A stretch of 64,000 nt of DNA from Pedobacter heparinus DSM 2366 (GCF_000023825.1 NC_013061.1:1116001-1180000); one strand, 5' to 3'. Shown: positions 51,502 to 60,828, counted from the first letter of the stretch. Made by a program: numbers and translations. The notes: a model not told the origin generated them from the letters alone.

Positions 51502-53136
51502 ATGAAAGCACTAACCATAACATTGCAGCTCGCATTAACCATTTCACTTATTTCAAGCTGCTCAAAAGATACACTCAATGAGTCCTCTCCAAATATATTA
51601 CTGGCAGATAACTTATATAAAGATAAAGCCGGATTTGATGCAGGATTAAATGGCCTGTACGATGAAGCCCGTCGTTCAAGGTCTGGCAGTACGTATGGCG
51701 GTTCGACCAATTTAATGCTTGAACCAGCGTTTATAGGTGTCGACAATGCCTATGGAAATTATGAAGACACCTATGAAAAGGTATTTAACAGCTGGGGTGC
51801 CAATAATAATGCCTCGGTCATTCATTACCGTTATGTGTGGTCCTGGTTGTACGAAACGATCAATGCTGCAAATACCATTATCAACAGGGCCGGACAGCCG
51901 AACAGCCTAACCGAAACAGAGAAAAACCAGGTGCTTGCCGAAGCCAGGTTTTTCAGAGGCTGGGCTTACCGGCACCTCATTTATTTATGGGGAGATGTTC
52001 CGTTAACACTGGAAGAATCTTCTGGTACAAACATCCGGACTGACTGGCAAAGAACTCCGGTAGCAGAGGTTAGGGCAGCTATAGAAGCAGACTGGTTATT
52101 TGCAGAGCAGTTTCTTCCGGAACTTTCTGCTGCCAATCCCGGAAAGGTGTTAAAGGGGGCTGTGCAGCATTACCTGGCAGAACTATATCTTGCAGAAGGT
52201 AAAAATGATAAGGCCAGGGATTATGCTTTAAAAGTAACTACAAATCCCAACTATAAACTGGTTACCACGCGTTTTGGTGTAAATGCAGCTAAACCAGGTA
52301 CAGCATTCACGGATCTTTTTGTTGATGGAAACGCCAATCGTTCAGCAGGAAATACAGAGGCCCTTTGGGTTTTACAGAACGAATTGAATGTAGCTGGAGG
52401 AGAAGGAAATAATATCATGCGCAGGTATTGGGTTAACCGGTATTATTCTATTGCAGTGAGTGGTACCGATGGCAAATCAAAGAACCCCTTTGCCGTAAGT
52501 GCCGATTATGGAGGTCGTGGCATTGGACGCTTGTCGCCAACAAAATTTGCACTTACTTTGTATGATGCCAATGACGATAGGGGCTCTGATTATGCCTGGC
52601 GGTTTTCGTATGCCATTAATAACCCTGCAGGCATACCTGTCGGGAAAAATCTTGGTGATGTCATCCAGTTGGATAGAACCTCTAACGAGAAAGTCACCAA
52701 TCCGAATTGGCCAAGCACGAGAAAATGGGATTACGTAAGCCCACAGGATGTAACTGTAGATCGCCAGTATAACGATCAGATGATGGTCAGGTCTGCCGAA
52801 ACCTTCCTGATACTTGCAGAAGCTTATCTGAAGTTAGGTGCAACAGATCTGGCAAAAGATGCAATTAATGCATTGAGGACCAGGGCCCATGCAGCACAGG
52901 TTAATGCAAGCCAGGTAACTCTTGATTTTATTCTGGATGAGCGGTCAAGAGAGCTTTTTTCAGAAGAAGAAAGACGATATACTTTGCTGCGGACCGGAAA
53001 ATGGCTGGAAAGGGTAAAGCTTTACAATAAGATTGCCGGGCCGGTAGTTCAGGCCAGGGATCTTTTACTGCCCATTCCACAAAATGTGATTGATGCAAAC
53101 CTGACCAGTAAGATGGCTCAGAATAAAGATTACTAA
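51502..53136 (+). CDS. SusD/RagB-family outer-membrane lipoprotein (isolated pair)
   Basis: Partner of the preceding SusC. Lipoprotein signal ending at Cys20 ('SLISSC') from ATG 51502. SusD marks: 'NQVLAEARFFRGWAYRHLIYLWGDVPL' region (TPR helices), 'ETFLILAEAYLKLGATDLAKDAINALRTRAH' and 'LDFILDERSRELFSEEERRYTLLRTGKW' regions, and 'LLPIPQNVIDAN' near the end. 544 aa, ordinary length, without the insertion seen in the other SusD of this window. No further glycan genes follow. Confidence 0.95.
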   Translation: MKALTITLQLALTISLISSCSKDTLNESSPNILLADNLYKDKAGFDAGLNGLYDEARRSRSGSTYGGSTNLMLEPAFIGVDNAYGNYEDTYEKVFNSWGANNNASVIHYRYVWSWLYETINAANTIINRAGQPNSLTETEKNQVLAEARFFRGWAYRHLIYLWGDVPLTLEESSGTNIRTDWQRTPVAEVRAAIEADWLFAEQFLPELSAANPGKVLKGAVQHYLAELYLAEGKNDKARDYALKVTTNPNYKLVTTRFGVNAAKPGTAFTDLFVDGNANRSAGNTEALWVLQNELNVAGGEGNNIMRRYWVNRYYSIAVSGTDGKSKNPFAVSADYGGRGIGRLSPTKFALTLYDANDDRGSDYAWRFSYAINNPAGIPVGKNLGDVIQLDRTSNEKVTNPNWPSTRKWDYVSPQDVTVDRQYNDQMMVRSAETFLILAEAYLKLGATDLAKDAINALRTRAHAAQVNASQVTLDFILDERSRELFSEEERRYTLLRTGKWLERVKLYNKIAGPVVQARDLLLPIPQNVIDANLTSKMAQNKDY

Positions 53137-53250
53137 GGATTTGTTTACCGGCGTTTTTTTGTAGTTCACCGAATCTTTAACGCGGCCTGCCATTTTCTGC
53201 TTTCCGGTGTAGGTTTTATGACCCATCTTTATGCTATAATTTAAAAAGCA

Positions 53251-53457
53251 ATGAACATGGTTATCTTTAAAACGTCAGTACAAAGCAGGATAGACCTGAT
53301 AGCTGTAAAACCAATTTTTAATCTGTTGTTTGGAAAAAAGAACTGGTTGTTCACATTTGAAGATAAGCTACTTAGGATAGCTTCTTCAGTTCCCTGTGCA
53401 GATGTTGTGGAATTTATTCTTGCAGAAAACGGCGTTTTATGTGAAGAACTGACCTGA
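53251..53457 (+). CDS. Small ferredoxin-fold-like (HMA-like) protein without CXXC
   Basis: A 68-aa protein resembling small Bacteroidota proteins with a heavy-metal-associated-type fold: beta 'MVIFKTSV', helix 'IDLIAVKPIFNLLFG', beta 'NWLFTFEDKLLRIAS', helix 'ADVVEFILAENG', beta 'VLCEEL'. The metal-binding CXXC of copper chaperones is missing; only two separated Cys are present, so metal binding is doubtful. ATG at 53257 is an alternative start. It stands alone between susD and a strong bidirectional terminator. Function unknown. Confidence 0.65.
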   Translation: MNMVIFKTSVQSRIDLIAVKPIFNLLFGKKNWLFTFEDKLLRIASSVPCADVVEFILAENGVLCEELT

Positions 53458-53476
53458 GTAGAAAGAGAAAGATAAC

Positions 53477-53535
53477 ATGCTTATAAAAAAAGCGGCCTGG
53501 AAACTCATGTACCAGGCCGCTTTTTTTATAAGCAT
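53477..53535. terminator. Bidirectional terminator with a 24-bp perfect stem
   Basis: Positions 53477-53500 and 53512-53535 are perfect reverse complements (24 bp) around an 11-nt loop. The GC-rich core GCGGCCTGG/CCAGGCCGC is flanked by A7 on one side and T7 on the other, so it can end transcripts from both strands: the small protein gene (+) and the permease (-, stop at 53542). Confidence 0.92.
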
Positions 53536-53541
53536 ATAAAT

Positions 53542-55242
53542 TTATTGTTTAGCTTTCACCTGTCCGGAAGTAGCTGCCTTAACCACATAAAGGATTAAGT
53601 GTGCAGCAGCGAAAACCAATGAGAAATAATACAACCCTGTATCAGCCCCATCTGTAATGTGATGGTGTATAATGGCTACGATGATCAGCAGTATGGCCAA
53701 TGCAAAACCTATATAAGAAACGGTTTTGGTGCTTTTAGCCAGTGTAAGCTGGTTGTTATCCGAAAGCAGGCTGTTTCTCATTCCATAAAAAAGATAAACA
53801 TTAATACCGATGATCATCCATACCAATAAGCGTACCCAGGTATCAAGCGGTAAAAATACCATCATGCCCAAACAAACGGCTATACCCAATATAGGGATTA
53901 ACGGAACCATAGGCACTTTAAATGCCCTTGGCAAATCCGGCATACGTTTCCTTAAGATAACTACACCAATGCATACCAGAATAAAGGCCAGCAGGGTACC
54001 TATACTGGTCATTTCACCAACTACAGTGGCAGGCACAAAGGCGGCAAATAAACTTACAAATACCATAAACAGTAAATTGCTTTTGGCAGGTGTGCTATAT
54101 TTATGATGTACTTTAGAGAAAACTTTAGGTAACAGACCATCCTTGCTCATCGAGAAAAATACCCTCGATTGTCCAAGTAACATGACCAGGATTACTGAGG
54201 CGTAACCACCTAAAATGGCCAGAATGATCAGTTTGTTTAACCATGGATAGGCGGGTGTTACTATGCCGGCTGCATCTTTTGTCCCCATATTGTCAATAGC
54301 AACAGCAACAGGGGCAATTCCATCCTGACCTTTAAACATATCGTAATTGGCAACTCCTGTCATTACGTGTGCAAAAAGGATATACAATATGGTACAGATA
54401 AACAAAGAAACCAGAATGCCGATGGGCATATCTTTCTTGGGATTTTTAGCTTCCTGTGCAGCTGTAGAAACAGCATCAAAGCCTATGTAAGCAAAAAATA
54501 CAATTCCTGCGGCCCGGATTACCCCTCCCCAGCCGTGTGTAAACACGCTTTCGTGGCCAGGCTTGTCGGCCGGAATAAAATATGGCGAATAATTATCCGC
54601 ATTGATGTATTTCCAACCCAAAAAGATAAAGATGAAAACGATCACTACTTTAATGGCTACAATGAGGCCGTTCACAAATGCCGATTCACTGGTTCCCCTG
54701 ATCAGTACGAAAGACATGATTACAATGATGAATACTGCAGGCAGGTTAAACATACCGGAAACTACGGTACCATCAAGCAGGGTGGCATGTTCAAAGGGCG
54801 ACATAGTGACCTGTGCGGGCAGATGTATATCGTAATAAGCCAGAAACTTGACCAGATATCTGCTCCAGCTAATGGAAACAGTTGCGGCTCCCAGTGCATA
54901 TTCCAGCACAAGATCCCAACCAATTACCCAGGCTACAAACTCGCCCATGGTGGCATAAGAATAGGTGTAGGCACTACCGGCTACCGGTATCATGGAAGCA
55001 AACTCTGCATAGCATAATCCTGCAAAGCCACATCCCAGGGCAGCAATAATGAATGAAATTGTGATGGCAGGGCCTGCATTGTTGGCTGCGGCAGAACCGG
55101 TGATGGAGAACAGTCCCGCACCAATAATAGCCCCAATACCTAGGGCAACCAGATTTACCGGCCCTAATGTTCTTTTTAGTGTTCCCTCACCGCTCTCAGC
55201 TGCTTCCTTAGTGAGTAAGTCAATCGACTTTCTAAAATTCAT
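53542..55242 (-). CDS. APC-superfamily amino acid permease
   Basis: Inner-membrane amino acid transporter with about 14 hydrophobic helices. APC hallmarks: 'GIGAIIGAGLFSITGSAAAN' in TM1, 'CYAEFASMIPVAGSAYTYSY' and 'FFAYIGFDAVSTAAQEAKNP'. It resembles the cationic amino acid transporter group and the 23550-25505 permease of this window, but lacks that protein's soluble insert. 566 aa. It has its own -7 element about 90 bp upstream and lies downstream of hppA, from which it is separated by a terminator. Confidence 0.92.
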   Translation of the reverse strand: MNFRKSIDLLTKEAAESGEGTLKRTLGPVNLVALGIGAIIGAGLFSITGSAAANNAGPAITISFIIAALGCGFAGLCYAEFASMIPVAGSAYTYSYATMGEFVAWVIGWDLVLEYALGAATVSISWSRYLVKFLAYYDIHLPAQVTMSPFEHATLLDGTVVSGMFNLPAVFIIVIMSFVLIRGTSESAFVNGLIVAIKVVIVFIFIFLGWKYINADNYSPYFIPADKPGHESVFTHGWGGVIRAAGIVFFAYIGFDAVSTAAQEAKNPKKDMPIGILVSLFICTILYILFAHVMTGVANYDMFKGQDGIAPVAVAIDNMGTKDAAGIVTPAYPWLNKLIILAILGGYASVILVMLLGQSRVFFSMSKDGLLPKVFSKVHHKYSTPAKSNLLFMVFVSLFAAFVPATVVGEMTSIGTLLAFILVCIGVVILRKRMPDLPRAFKVPMVPLIPILGIAVCLGMMVFLPLDTWVRLLVWMIIGINVYLFYGMRNSLLSDNNQLTLAKSTKTVSYIGFALAILLIIVAIIHHHITDGADTGLYYFSLVFAAAHLILYVVKAATSGQVKAKQ

Positions 55243-55331
55243 AGTTTGTGGTTTAGTTTAATAAGTTGTTTTTTTTATGCCGTTTAATTTTATTGTTCTT
55301 TATGATTGTCATAACCGTATCATAATCTTGT

Positions 55332-55339
55332 CAAACCTA
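55332..55339 (-). promoter_or_regulatory. -7 promoter element of the permease (TAGGTTTG)
   Basis: Exact TAnnTTTG on the minus strand, giving a leader of roughly 85 nt before the ATG at 55242. No -33 TTG at normal spacing. It lies just past the hppA terminator, consistent with separate transcription. Confidence 0.5.
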
Positions 55340-55359
55340 AAGAAAATATATCTAAAAAT

Positions 55360-55387
55360 AAAAGGGATTCTTTTCTGAATCCCTTTT
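55360..55387 (-). terminator. Terminator downstream of hppA
   Basis: AAAAGGGATTC (55360-55370) pairs with GAATCCCTTTT (55377-55387), an 11-bp perfect stem with a 6-nt loop. Read on the minus strand it is followed by a T-rich run and begins 18 nt after the hppA stop. Confidence 0.75.
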
Positions 55388-55404
55388 GTAAGCTTATTAC
55401 TAAA

Positions 55405-57711
55405 CTAGAAATTTTTAATGGCTGCTTTTTTAATAGCTGTTACATTTTGCGTAACCCGGACAACTTTTAAACCGTTTGTCGGTTTAACGGACAGCTCGGT
55501 TGGTGTTACCGGTGCAGTTAGCTTTACCGTGGCCCCGGTACCGGTTACTGCAATATAAGGAGCAATCACCAGCGAGACGATCGACATCAGTTTGATCAGA
55601 ATATTCATGGACGGGCCTGAAGTATCTTTAAAAGGGTCTCCAACGGTATCACCTGTTACTGAAGCTTTATGGGGTTCAGATTTTTTATAATGCATCTCAC
55701 CATTGATCTCTACGCCTTTTTCGAATGATTTCTTGGCGTTGTCCCAGGCTCCGCCGGCATTAGACTGGAAAATACCCATTAAAACGCCAGAAACCGTAAC
55801 GCCAGCCAGCAGGCCACCCAGTATTTCGGCTGAGCTTACTGATGGGAAAACTCCTTTAAAACCAAAACCAACCAGAATAGGTACCAATAGTGCGATTGCG
55901 CCCGGCAGCATCATTTCCCGGATAGAGGCTTTGGTTGAAATGGCTACACATTTTTCATATTCAGGTTTTGCCTTATATTCCATAATACCCGGAATTTCGC
56001 GGAATTGACGGCGTACTTCCTGTACCATATCCATCGCAGCTTTACCAACGGCTGCAATACATAAAGCCGAAAAGATGAAAGGGATCATTGCACCTACAAA
56101 TAAACCGGCAAGTACAGGCGCTTTGTAAATGTCTATTGCCGAAATGCCTGCAACGCCCACAAATGCCGCGAATAAGGCCAGTGAAGTTAAGGCGGCAGAA
56201 GCGATGGCAAAACCTTTACCCGTAGCAGCCGTAGTATTACCCACAGCATCCAGGTTATCTGTACGTTCGCGTACTTCAGGTGGCAACTGGCTCATTTCGG
56301 CTATACCACCAGCATTATCTGCTATTGGCCCGAAAGCATCAATAGCCAGCTGCATGGCAGTGGTAGCCATCATACCGGCAGCTGCAATGGCAACCCCATA
56401 TAAACCTGCAAAGGCATAAGAAAAAATGATACCACCGGCCAGAACAAGAATAGGGGCAACGGTAGATTTCATCCCTACAGACAGACCACCGATGATATTG
56501 GTGGCATGACCGGTACCCGACTGCTGGATAATTGAATTTACCGGCCCTTTGCCCATTGCCGTATAGTATTCGGTGATGATACTCATTAAAGTACCCACTA
56601 CTAAGCCAACTATAATGGAATAAAATACATCCAGACTACTGAAATTAACACCACGCAGGTGCAGATGTTCAGGAAGCATGGCCGTAACTACAAAATAAGA
56701 AGCAATGGCTGTAATTACAATTGAGCCCCAGTTGCCTAAATTTAAGGCCGTTTGCACATTGGAGTCTTCACCTTTAATGCGCACAAACCAGGTACCTACT
56801 ATAGAAAAAAGAATGCCTAAGCCACAGATGACCATTGGGAGCAGTACCGGTGAAAATCCGTTCAGGTTGTCAACTGCGATTCCATTTAATTTATCGACCA
56901 CAATTTCCTGTCCCAACACCATCGTTGCCAGAATAGTAGCTACATACGAGCCGAACAGATCGGCACCCATACCAGCTACATCGCCTACGTTATCACCTAC
57001 GTTATCCGCAATGGTAGCAGGGTTACGTACATCATCTTCCGGAATTCCGGCTTCAACTTTACCTACCAGATCGGCCCCAACATCAGCAGCTTTGGTATAA
57101 ATACCGCCACCTACACGGGCAAATAGAGCAATAGATTCTGCCCCAAGTGAAAATCCTGTGAGTACTTCTATGGCAGTTTTCATTTCTGTGCTGTTGGGCT
57201 CAACTACATTAAATACCTTAAGAAAAACAATAAAGAGGCCGCCCAAACCCAGTATGGCCAAACCTGCTACACCAAGTCCCATTACGGTACCGCCTGTAAA
57301 AGATACTTTTAAAGCCTGCTTTAGGCTGGTCCTTGCTGCCTGGGTAGTACGGACATTAGCTTTTGTTGCGGCCTTCATTCCTATATATCCTGCCGTTGCA
57401 GAAAATACAGCACCAATAATAAATGCGATAGCAATGATCCAGCTGGAATGTAAGGCTACACCATTTACCTCGTGTATGGTTCCTGAATAGGCCAGCAATG
57501 CTGCAGTAAACACCACAAAAATGCTGAGTACCCTCCATTCAGCTTTTAAAAAAGCCATGGCGCCATCGGCTATATATCCGGCCAGCTCCTGCATGTTCTT
57601 ATCACCCGCATCCTGTTTGTTCACCCAGGCGCTTTTAACTGCCATTACAAGAATGCCAATCAGCCCCATTGCAGGGATCAGATAAATTAAATTGTTTTGT
57701 AAAAACTCCAT
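55405..57711 (-). CDS. hppA: Membrane-bound ion-translocating pyrophosphatase, K+-dependent type
   Basis: Hydrolyses pyrophosphate and pumps H+ or Na+ across the inner membrane. Substrate motifs '[22 protein letters not shown]' region, '[19 protein letters not shown]' and '[16 protein letters not shown]'. In '[18 protein letters not shown]' the position that is Lys in K+-independent enzymes is Ala, indicating the K+-dependent subfamily. Whether H+, Na+ or both are moved is not decided here. About 16 helices, 768 aa, normal length. It has a full -33/-7 promoter about 110 nt upstream and its own terminator. Confidence 0.95.
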   Translation of the reverse strand: MEFLQNNLIYLIPAMGLIGILVMAVKSAWVNKQDAGDKNMQELAGYIADGAMAFLKAEWRVLSIFVVFTAALLAYSGTIHEVNGVALHSSWIIAIAFIIGAVFSATAGYIGMKAATKANVRTTQAARTSLKQALKVSFTGGTVMGLGVAGLAILGLGGLFIVFLKVFNVVEPNSTEMKTAIEVLTGFSLGAESIALFARVGGGIYTKAADVGADLVGKVEAGIPEDDVRNPATIADNVGDNVGDVAGMGADLFGSYVATILATMVLGQEIVVDKLNGIAVDNLNGFSPVLLPMVICGLGILFSIVGTWFVRIKGEDSNVQTALNLGNWGSIVITAIASYFVVTAMLPEHLHLRGVNFSSLDVFYSIIVGLVVGTLMSIITEYYTAMGKGPVNSIIQQSGTGHATNIIGGLSVGMKSTVAPILVLAGGIIFSYAFAGLYGVAIAAAGMMATTAMQLAIDAFGPIADNAGGIAEMSQLPPEVRERTDNLDAVGNTTAATGKGFAIASAALTSLALFAAFVGVAGISAIDIYKAPVLAGLFVGAMIPFIFSALCIAAVGKAAMDMVQEVRRQFREIPGIMEYKAKPEYEKCVAISTKASIREMMLPGAIALLVPILVGFGFKGVFPSVSSAEILGGLLAGVTVSGVLMGIFQSNAGGAWDNAKKSFEKGVEINGEMHYKKSEPHKASVTGDTVGDPFKDTSGPSMNILIKLMSIVSLVIAPYIAVTGTGATVKLTAPVTPTELSVKPTNGLKVVRVTQNVTAIKKAAIKNF

Positions 57712-57823
57712 ACTGTAATTCTTCTCGTTTAGGTTATTTAACTCGTTTTATTTTTTTGTTTGGTTTTCCTTTTCGTGATTTGCTGTGGTTCATATAAGCG
57801 TTTTGATCACAATCAGGGGACAG

Positions 57824-57854
57824 CAAAAATAACTGTGTAAACGTAATTAACAAA
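57824..57854 (-). promoter_or_regulatory. -33/-7 promoter of hppA (TTTG-N19-TATTTTTG)
   Basis: On the minus strand TTTG (57851-57854) is followed after 19 bp by TATTTTTG (57824-57831), both matching the Bacteroidota consensus with correct spacing. This is the best promoter in the window. The predicted transcript has a leader of about 105-110 nt before the hppA ATG. Confidence 0.75.
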
Positions 57855-57997
57855 TTTTTAATCAATTGATTGCAAACCTTTTTTTAAAATTTAAGACATA
57901 GTGCTTTTTTAGCGGTTTAGCGGCTGTTTTAATTTTAAACTGCGCTTCTTTTTCTTTGCAGATGAGCGCACTTAACACCTGGATATGCCTTAGTTAT

Positions 57998-58081
57998 TAC
58001 CTTGATCGTACTTTGGTCGTACCTTGTTCGTAAAAAGTACCTGTTTTGCAAACAAAGTACGACCAAAGTACGACCAAAGTA
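57998..58081. repeat. Imperfect 29-bp inverted repeat made of 11-nt units
   Basis: The right arm (58053-58081) contains tandem GTACGACCAAA units. The left arm (57998-58026) is its reverse complement with three substitutions; a 26-nt loop separates them. All three substitutions would be G-U pairs in a minus-strand transcript but mismatches in a plus-strand one. The unit looks like a dispersed element; only one copy is in this window. Confidence 0.75.
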
Positions 58082-58282
58082 TGCCTGAGGTTGAAGAGAG
58101 GCGCTAATTTACCGTAGTCATGAATGACTTAACAGCAGTTGCAGGTAGGAGCTGGAAAAAATAATAGCCGGCCTATGTGATACAACAGTGATTTTTAAAT
58201 ATATTCGCCTAAGTAAGGGCTTACTATGATCCGAGTTTTAAGCCATAAAGGCCCTGATGAACCAACCAAACCAAAACACAAA

Positions 58283-59725
58283 ATGAAAGAAGAAATTCAA
58301 GACGGATCTTTTAAAAGAGAGCTTGGCCTGCTGGATGGTACAATGCTTGTTGTTGGATCGATGATCGGTTCAGGGATATTTATAGTAAGTGCTGATATTA
58401 CCAGACAGGTTGGTTCGGCCGGATGGCTGATATTGATCTGGGTGCTTACCGCCCTGATCACCATTATCGCCGCAGTAAGTTATGGCGAGCTGAGTGCAAT
58501 GTTCCCTAAAGCGGGCGGACAATATGTTTACCTGAAAGAAGCGTACAATAAACTCATTGCATTTTTGTATGGATGGAGTCTGTTTGCCGTAATACAAACT
58601 GGTACTATAGCTGCGGTAGGGGTGGCTTTCTCAAAGTTTGCTGCTTATCTGTTTGAACCTTTTAGTGAAAATAACATCCTGTGGCAAATCCAGACCGGGA
58701 TCGGCGATAAAGGATTGCCCCAATATTACAGTATCAGTGCAGCACAGCTGGTCTCAATTGTAACTATTGTATTGCTTACTTATGTGAACAGCCGTGGGGT
58801 TAAGGACAGTAAGATCCTGCAAACGGTACTAACGATCATTAAAATTTTATCGCTTTTCGGACTTATCGTATTTGGTTTTACCCTTGCTGCTAAGGCCGAG
58901 GTATGGAATGCCAACTGGGCCAATGCTTTTGAGACCCGCTCTTTTAGTTTGGAAACTATGACCTGGACACCCATTAGCGGTAGTTTATTGCTTTCGGGTA
59001 TTGCGGCAGCCATGGTAGGCTCTATTTTTTCGGCCGATGCCTGGGCCGGTGTTACTTTTATCGCCGGCGAAATTAAAAATCCGCAACGTAATGTGGGTTT
59101 GAGTTTATTTTTGGGTACGCTTATCGTAAGCATCATTTACGTACTGGCCAACCTGATGTATGTGGCCGTATTGCCCCTGGATGTGATTACCACCGCCAAA
59201 TCAGATCGTGTAGCCGTAGTGGCCGCACAATATATTTTCGGACAGGCGGGTACCATTATCATCGCTGTAATGATCATGATCTCTACTTTTGCCTGTAACA
59301 ATGGATTGATTATGGCGGGTGCCAGGGTATATTATACGATGGCCACCGACGGATTGTTCTTTAAAAAAGCAGCCAAATTGAACCGCTTTGATGTACCGGG
59401 CTGGGCTTTATGGGTACAGGGGCTATGGGCTTCGGCTTTATGTCTGACAGGAAGATACGGTGCCCTGCTTGATTTTGTGGTGATCATTGTACTGATCTTC
59501 TATATCCTTACCATTTACGGAATTTTTATTCTGAGAAGAAAGATGCCAGATGCGGAACGCCCATACCGGGCTTTTGGTTATCCGGTACTGCCTTTTCTGT
59601 ACATAGTAGTGGCCTCAGCTTTGTGTATTGCCCTGCTCATCTATAAAACGGATACCTGTGGCTGGGGTGTGCTGATTATGCTGATCGGAATTCCTGTTTA
59701 TTACATGACCAGACAAAAGGAATAG
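58283..59725 (+). CDS. APC-superfamily amino acid permease (LAT/YfnA-like)
   Basis: Inner-membrane transporter of 480 aa with 12 helices. 'LGLLDGTMLVVGSMIGSGIFIVSADI' region is the APC TM1 with the GSGIF unwound site; 'AVSYGELSAMFPKAGGQYVYLKEAY' and 'SADAWAGVTFIAGEIKNPQRN' regions are typical of the L-amino acid transporter/YfnA branch. The ATG at 58283, preceded by an A-rich leader, is preferred; the frame is open to ATG 58226, which would add 19 polar residues. It differs in type from the two CAT-like permeases in the window. Confidence 0.9.
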   Translation: MKEEIQDGSFKRELGLLDGTMLVVGSMIGSGIFIVSADITRQVGSAGWLILIWVLTALITIIAAVSYGELSAMFPKAGGQYVYLKEAYNKLIAFLYGWSLFAVIQTGTIAAVGVAFSKFAAYLFEPFSENNILWQIQTGIGDKGLPQYYSISAAQLVSIVTIVLLTYVNSRGVKDSKILQTVLTIIKILSLFGLIVFGFTLAAKAEVWNANWANAFETRSFSLETMTWTPISGSLLLSGIAAAMVGSIFSADAWAGVTFIAGEIKNPQRNVGLSLFLGTLIVSIIYVLANLMYVAVLPLDVITTAKSDRVAVVAAQYIFGQAGTIIIAVMIMISTFACNNGLIMAGARVYYTMATDGLFFKKAAKLNRFDVPGWALWVQGLWASALCLTGRYGALLDFVVIIVLIFYILTIYGIFILRRKMPDAERPYRAFGYPVLPFLYIVVASALCIALLIYKTDTCGWGVLIMLIGIPVYYMTRQKE

Positions 59726-59815
59726 ATTTATAATTGCCGTTATTTTCTGTTTGTTTTATGGAGCTGTGAGAGATCATAATGACCTGCCGATGTCAATTAT
59801 TTCCTTAATAATAAT

Positions 59816-59823
59816 TACTTTTG
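59816..59823 (+). promoter_or_regulatory. -7 promoter element (TACTTTTG) for the 103-aa gene
   Basis: Exact TAnnTTTG 32 nt before the ATG at 59856. No -33 element at normal spacing. Confidence 0.4.
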
Positions 59824-59855
59824 CTAAAAATAGTAGTATTACTGAGATTTAGCAG

Positions 59856-60167
59856 ATGACCGTAACTGTACTCCCAATTATAGAACCCGATACCAAGCCG
59901 GCTGCACCCCTGGCAAAAGTGATGAACGAAAGACTTACCCGTTTTGCAAGAGCGCTGCAGGAAGTACACCTTAAAAGACTGGAATCTGCTGAGCCTTTGT
60001 TTGAAGATGTAGTGGTTTATATTAGCTACAACAGTAAATACAGCATCCGCTGGAAAATTGTGAATGATGTACCTGCAAATATTGAAGCAGAGGTTGCAAA
60101 TGAATGTGCGAAATTGGGTTATATCAAATGGAGAACCACCGCATTTGGAGTGATCGATAAATCCTGA
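59856..60167 (+). CDS. Hypothetical protein, 103 aa
   Basis: Unknown soluble protein with no signal peptide. It has a helical, basic N-terminal half ('KVMNERLTRFARALQEVHLKRLESAE') and a beta-rich half ('VVVYISYNSKYSIRWKIV', 'GYIKWRTTAFGVIDKS'). Its amino-acid composition is that of a real protein. A Cys/Phe-rich 189-aa frame on the other strand overlaps it and the ompA start; that is judged spurious. A -7 promoter element lies upstream. It sits alone between a permease and an OmpA lipoprotein. Confidence 0.65.
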   Translation: MTVTVLPIIEPDTKPAAPLAKVMNERLTRFARALQEVHLKRLESAEPLFEDVVVYISYNSKYSIRWKIVNDVPANIEAEVANECAKLGYIKWRTTAFGVIDKS

Positions 60168-60282
60168 ACCATAAATTTGGTATTCATCAGCACTATTTGT
60201 GTAAATAGTTCGTTTTAATTGAGTCTCTCCTTTAAAACCCGCTACATATTTTTTATTATTAAGGACACAAACACAAAAACAA

Positions 60283-60810
60283 ATGAAATTTTTAAGAACC
60301 AGTTTATTCTTGGCAGTCATCGGCTTGCTTGCGATCTCGGTACAGTCCTGCAAAACAAAAAAAGTTATTGCCAAACCTGTACCTGTTGAAAAGCCTGCGC
60401 CAGTTGTTGAAGAGAAAAAGCCTGAACCGGCTCCGGAACCAAAACCAGAGCCTGTCCCGGTAGAAGAAAAGCCAAATTACAATTTTAGTAATGTTCAGTT
60501 TGAATTTAATTCTGGAGTGTTGAAAACAGCTTCTTTTGAAGTACTTGATAGGATTGCAGCAGAAATGAAAAAAGATCCTGCAGTAAAGTTTGTTTTAAAT
60601 GGCCACTCCTCTATTGAAGGTTCTGCTGCACACAATATGTCTTTGTCGGTAGACAGGGCAAATTCTGTAAAGCTTTACCTGGTTAACGCAGGGGTAAGTG
60701 CGGCTAACCTTTCTATAAAAGGATACGGTGCCACACAGCCGGTTGCCAGCAACAGCACGGAAGAAGGCAAGGCCCAGAACCGCAGGGTTGAATTTAAAAA
60801 ACTAAATTAA
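60283..60810 (+). CDS. OmpA-family peptidoglycan-binding lipoprotein
   Basis: Outer-membrane lipoprotein that anchors to peptidoglycan. Lipoprotein signal ends at Cys23 ('SVQSC'). A Pro/Glu/Lys-rich linker (about 32-68, repeats such as 'EPKPEPVPVEEKP') precedes an OmpA C-terminal domain (about 70-175): 'VQFEFNSGVLKTASFEVLDRIA', 'LNGHSSIEGSAAHNMSLSVDRANSVKLYL' and 'GYGATQPVASNSTEEGKAQNRRVEF' regions, with the peptidoglycan-binding 'N-x2-LS-x2-RA' and 'NRRVE' motifs. 175 aa. A hairpin follows at 60829-60864. Confidence 0.92.
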   Translation: MKFLRTSLFLAVIGLLAISVQSCKTKKVIAKPVPVEKPAPVVEEKKPEPAPEPKPEPVPVEEKPNYNFSNVQFEFNSGVLKTASFEVLDRIAAEMKKDPAVKFVLNGHSSIEGSAAHNMSLSVDRANSVKLYLVNAGVSAANLSIKGYGATQPVASNSTEEGKAQNRRVEFKKLN

Positions 60811-60828
60811 AATAGTTCAACAACACAT

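Larger units (their letters stand above)
57712..58282. other. 571-bp intergenic region with hppA promoter and inverted repeat
   Basis: No credible gene. The left part is the hppA leader and promoter (57824-57854, minus). The right part holds the 57998-58081 inverted repeat. Between 57855 and 57960 it is T-rich with nothing recognised. The permease on the right starts at 58283; an in-frame ATG at 58226 would shorten the gap. Confidence 0.7.

Noticed and set aside
54367..55017. 216-codon plus-strand frame
   Set aside because: Antisense to the amino acid permease; no domain or plausible start context.
57998..58081. Possible CRISPR or tandem array
   Set aside because: Only two direct 11-nt units per arm, no spacers and no cas genes; it is an inverted repeat.
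59805..60374. 189-codon minus-strand frame
   Set aside because: Cys/Phe-rich and antisense to both the 103-aa gene and the OmpA signal peptide.
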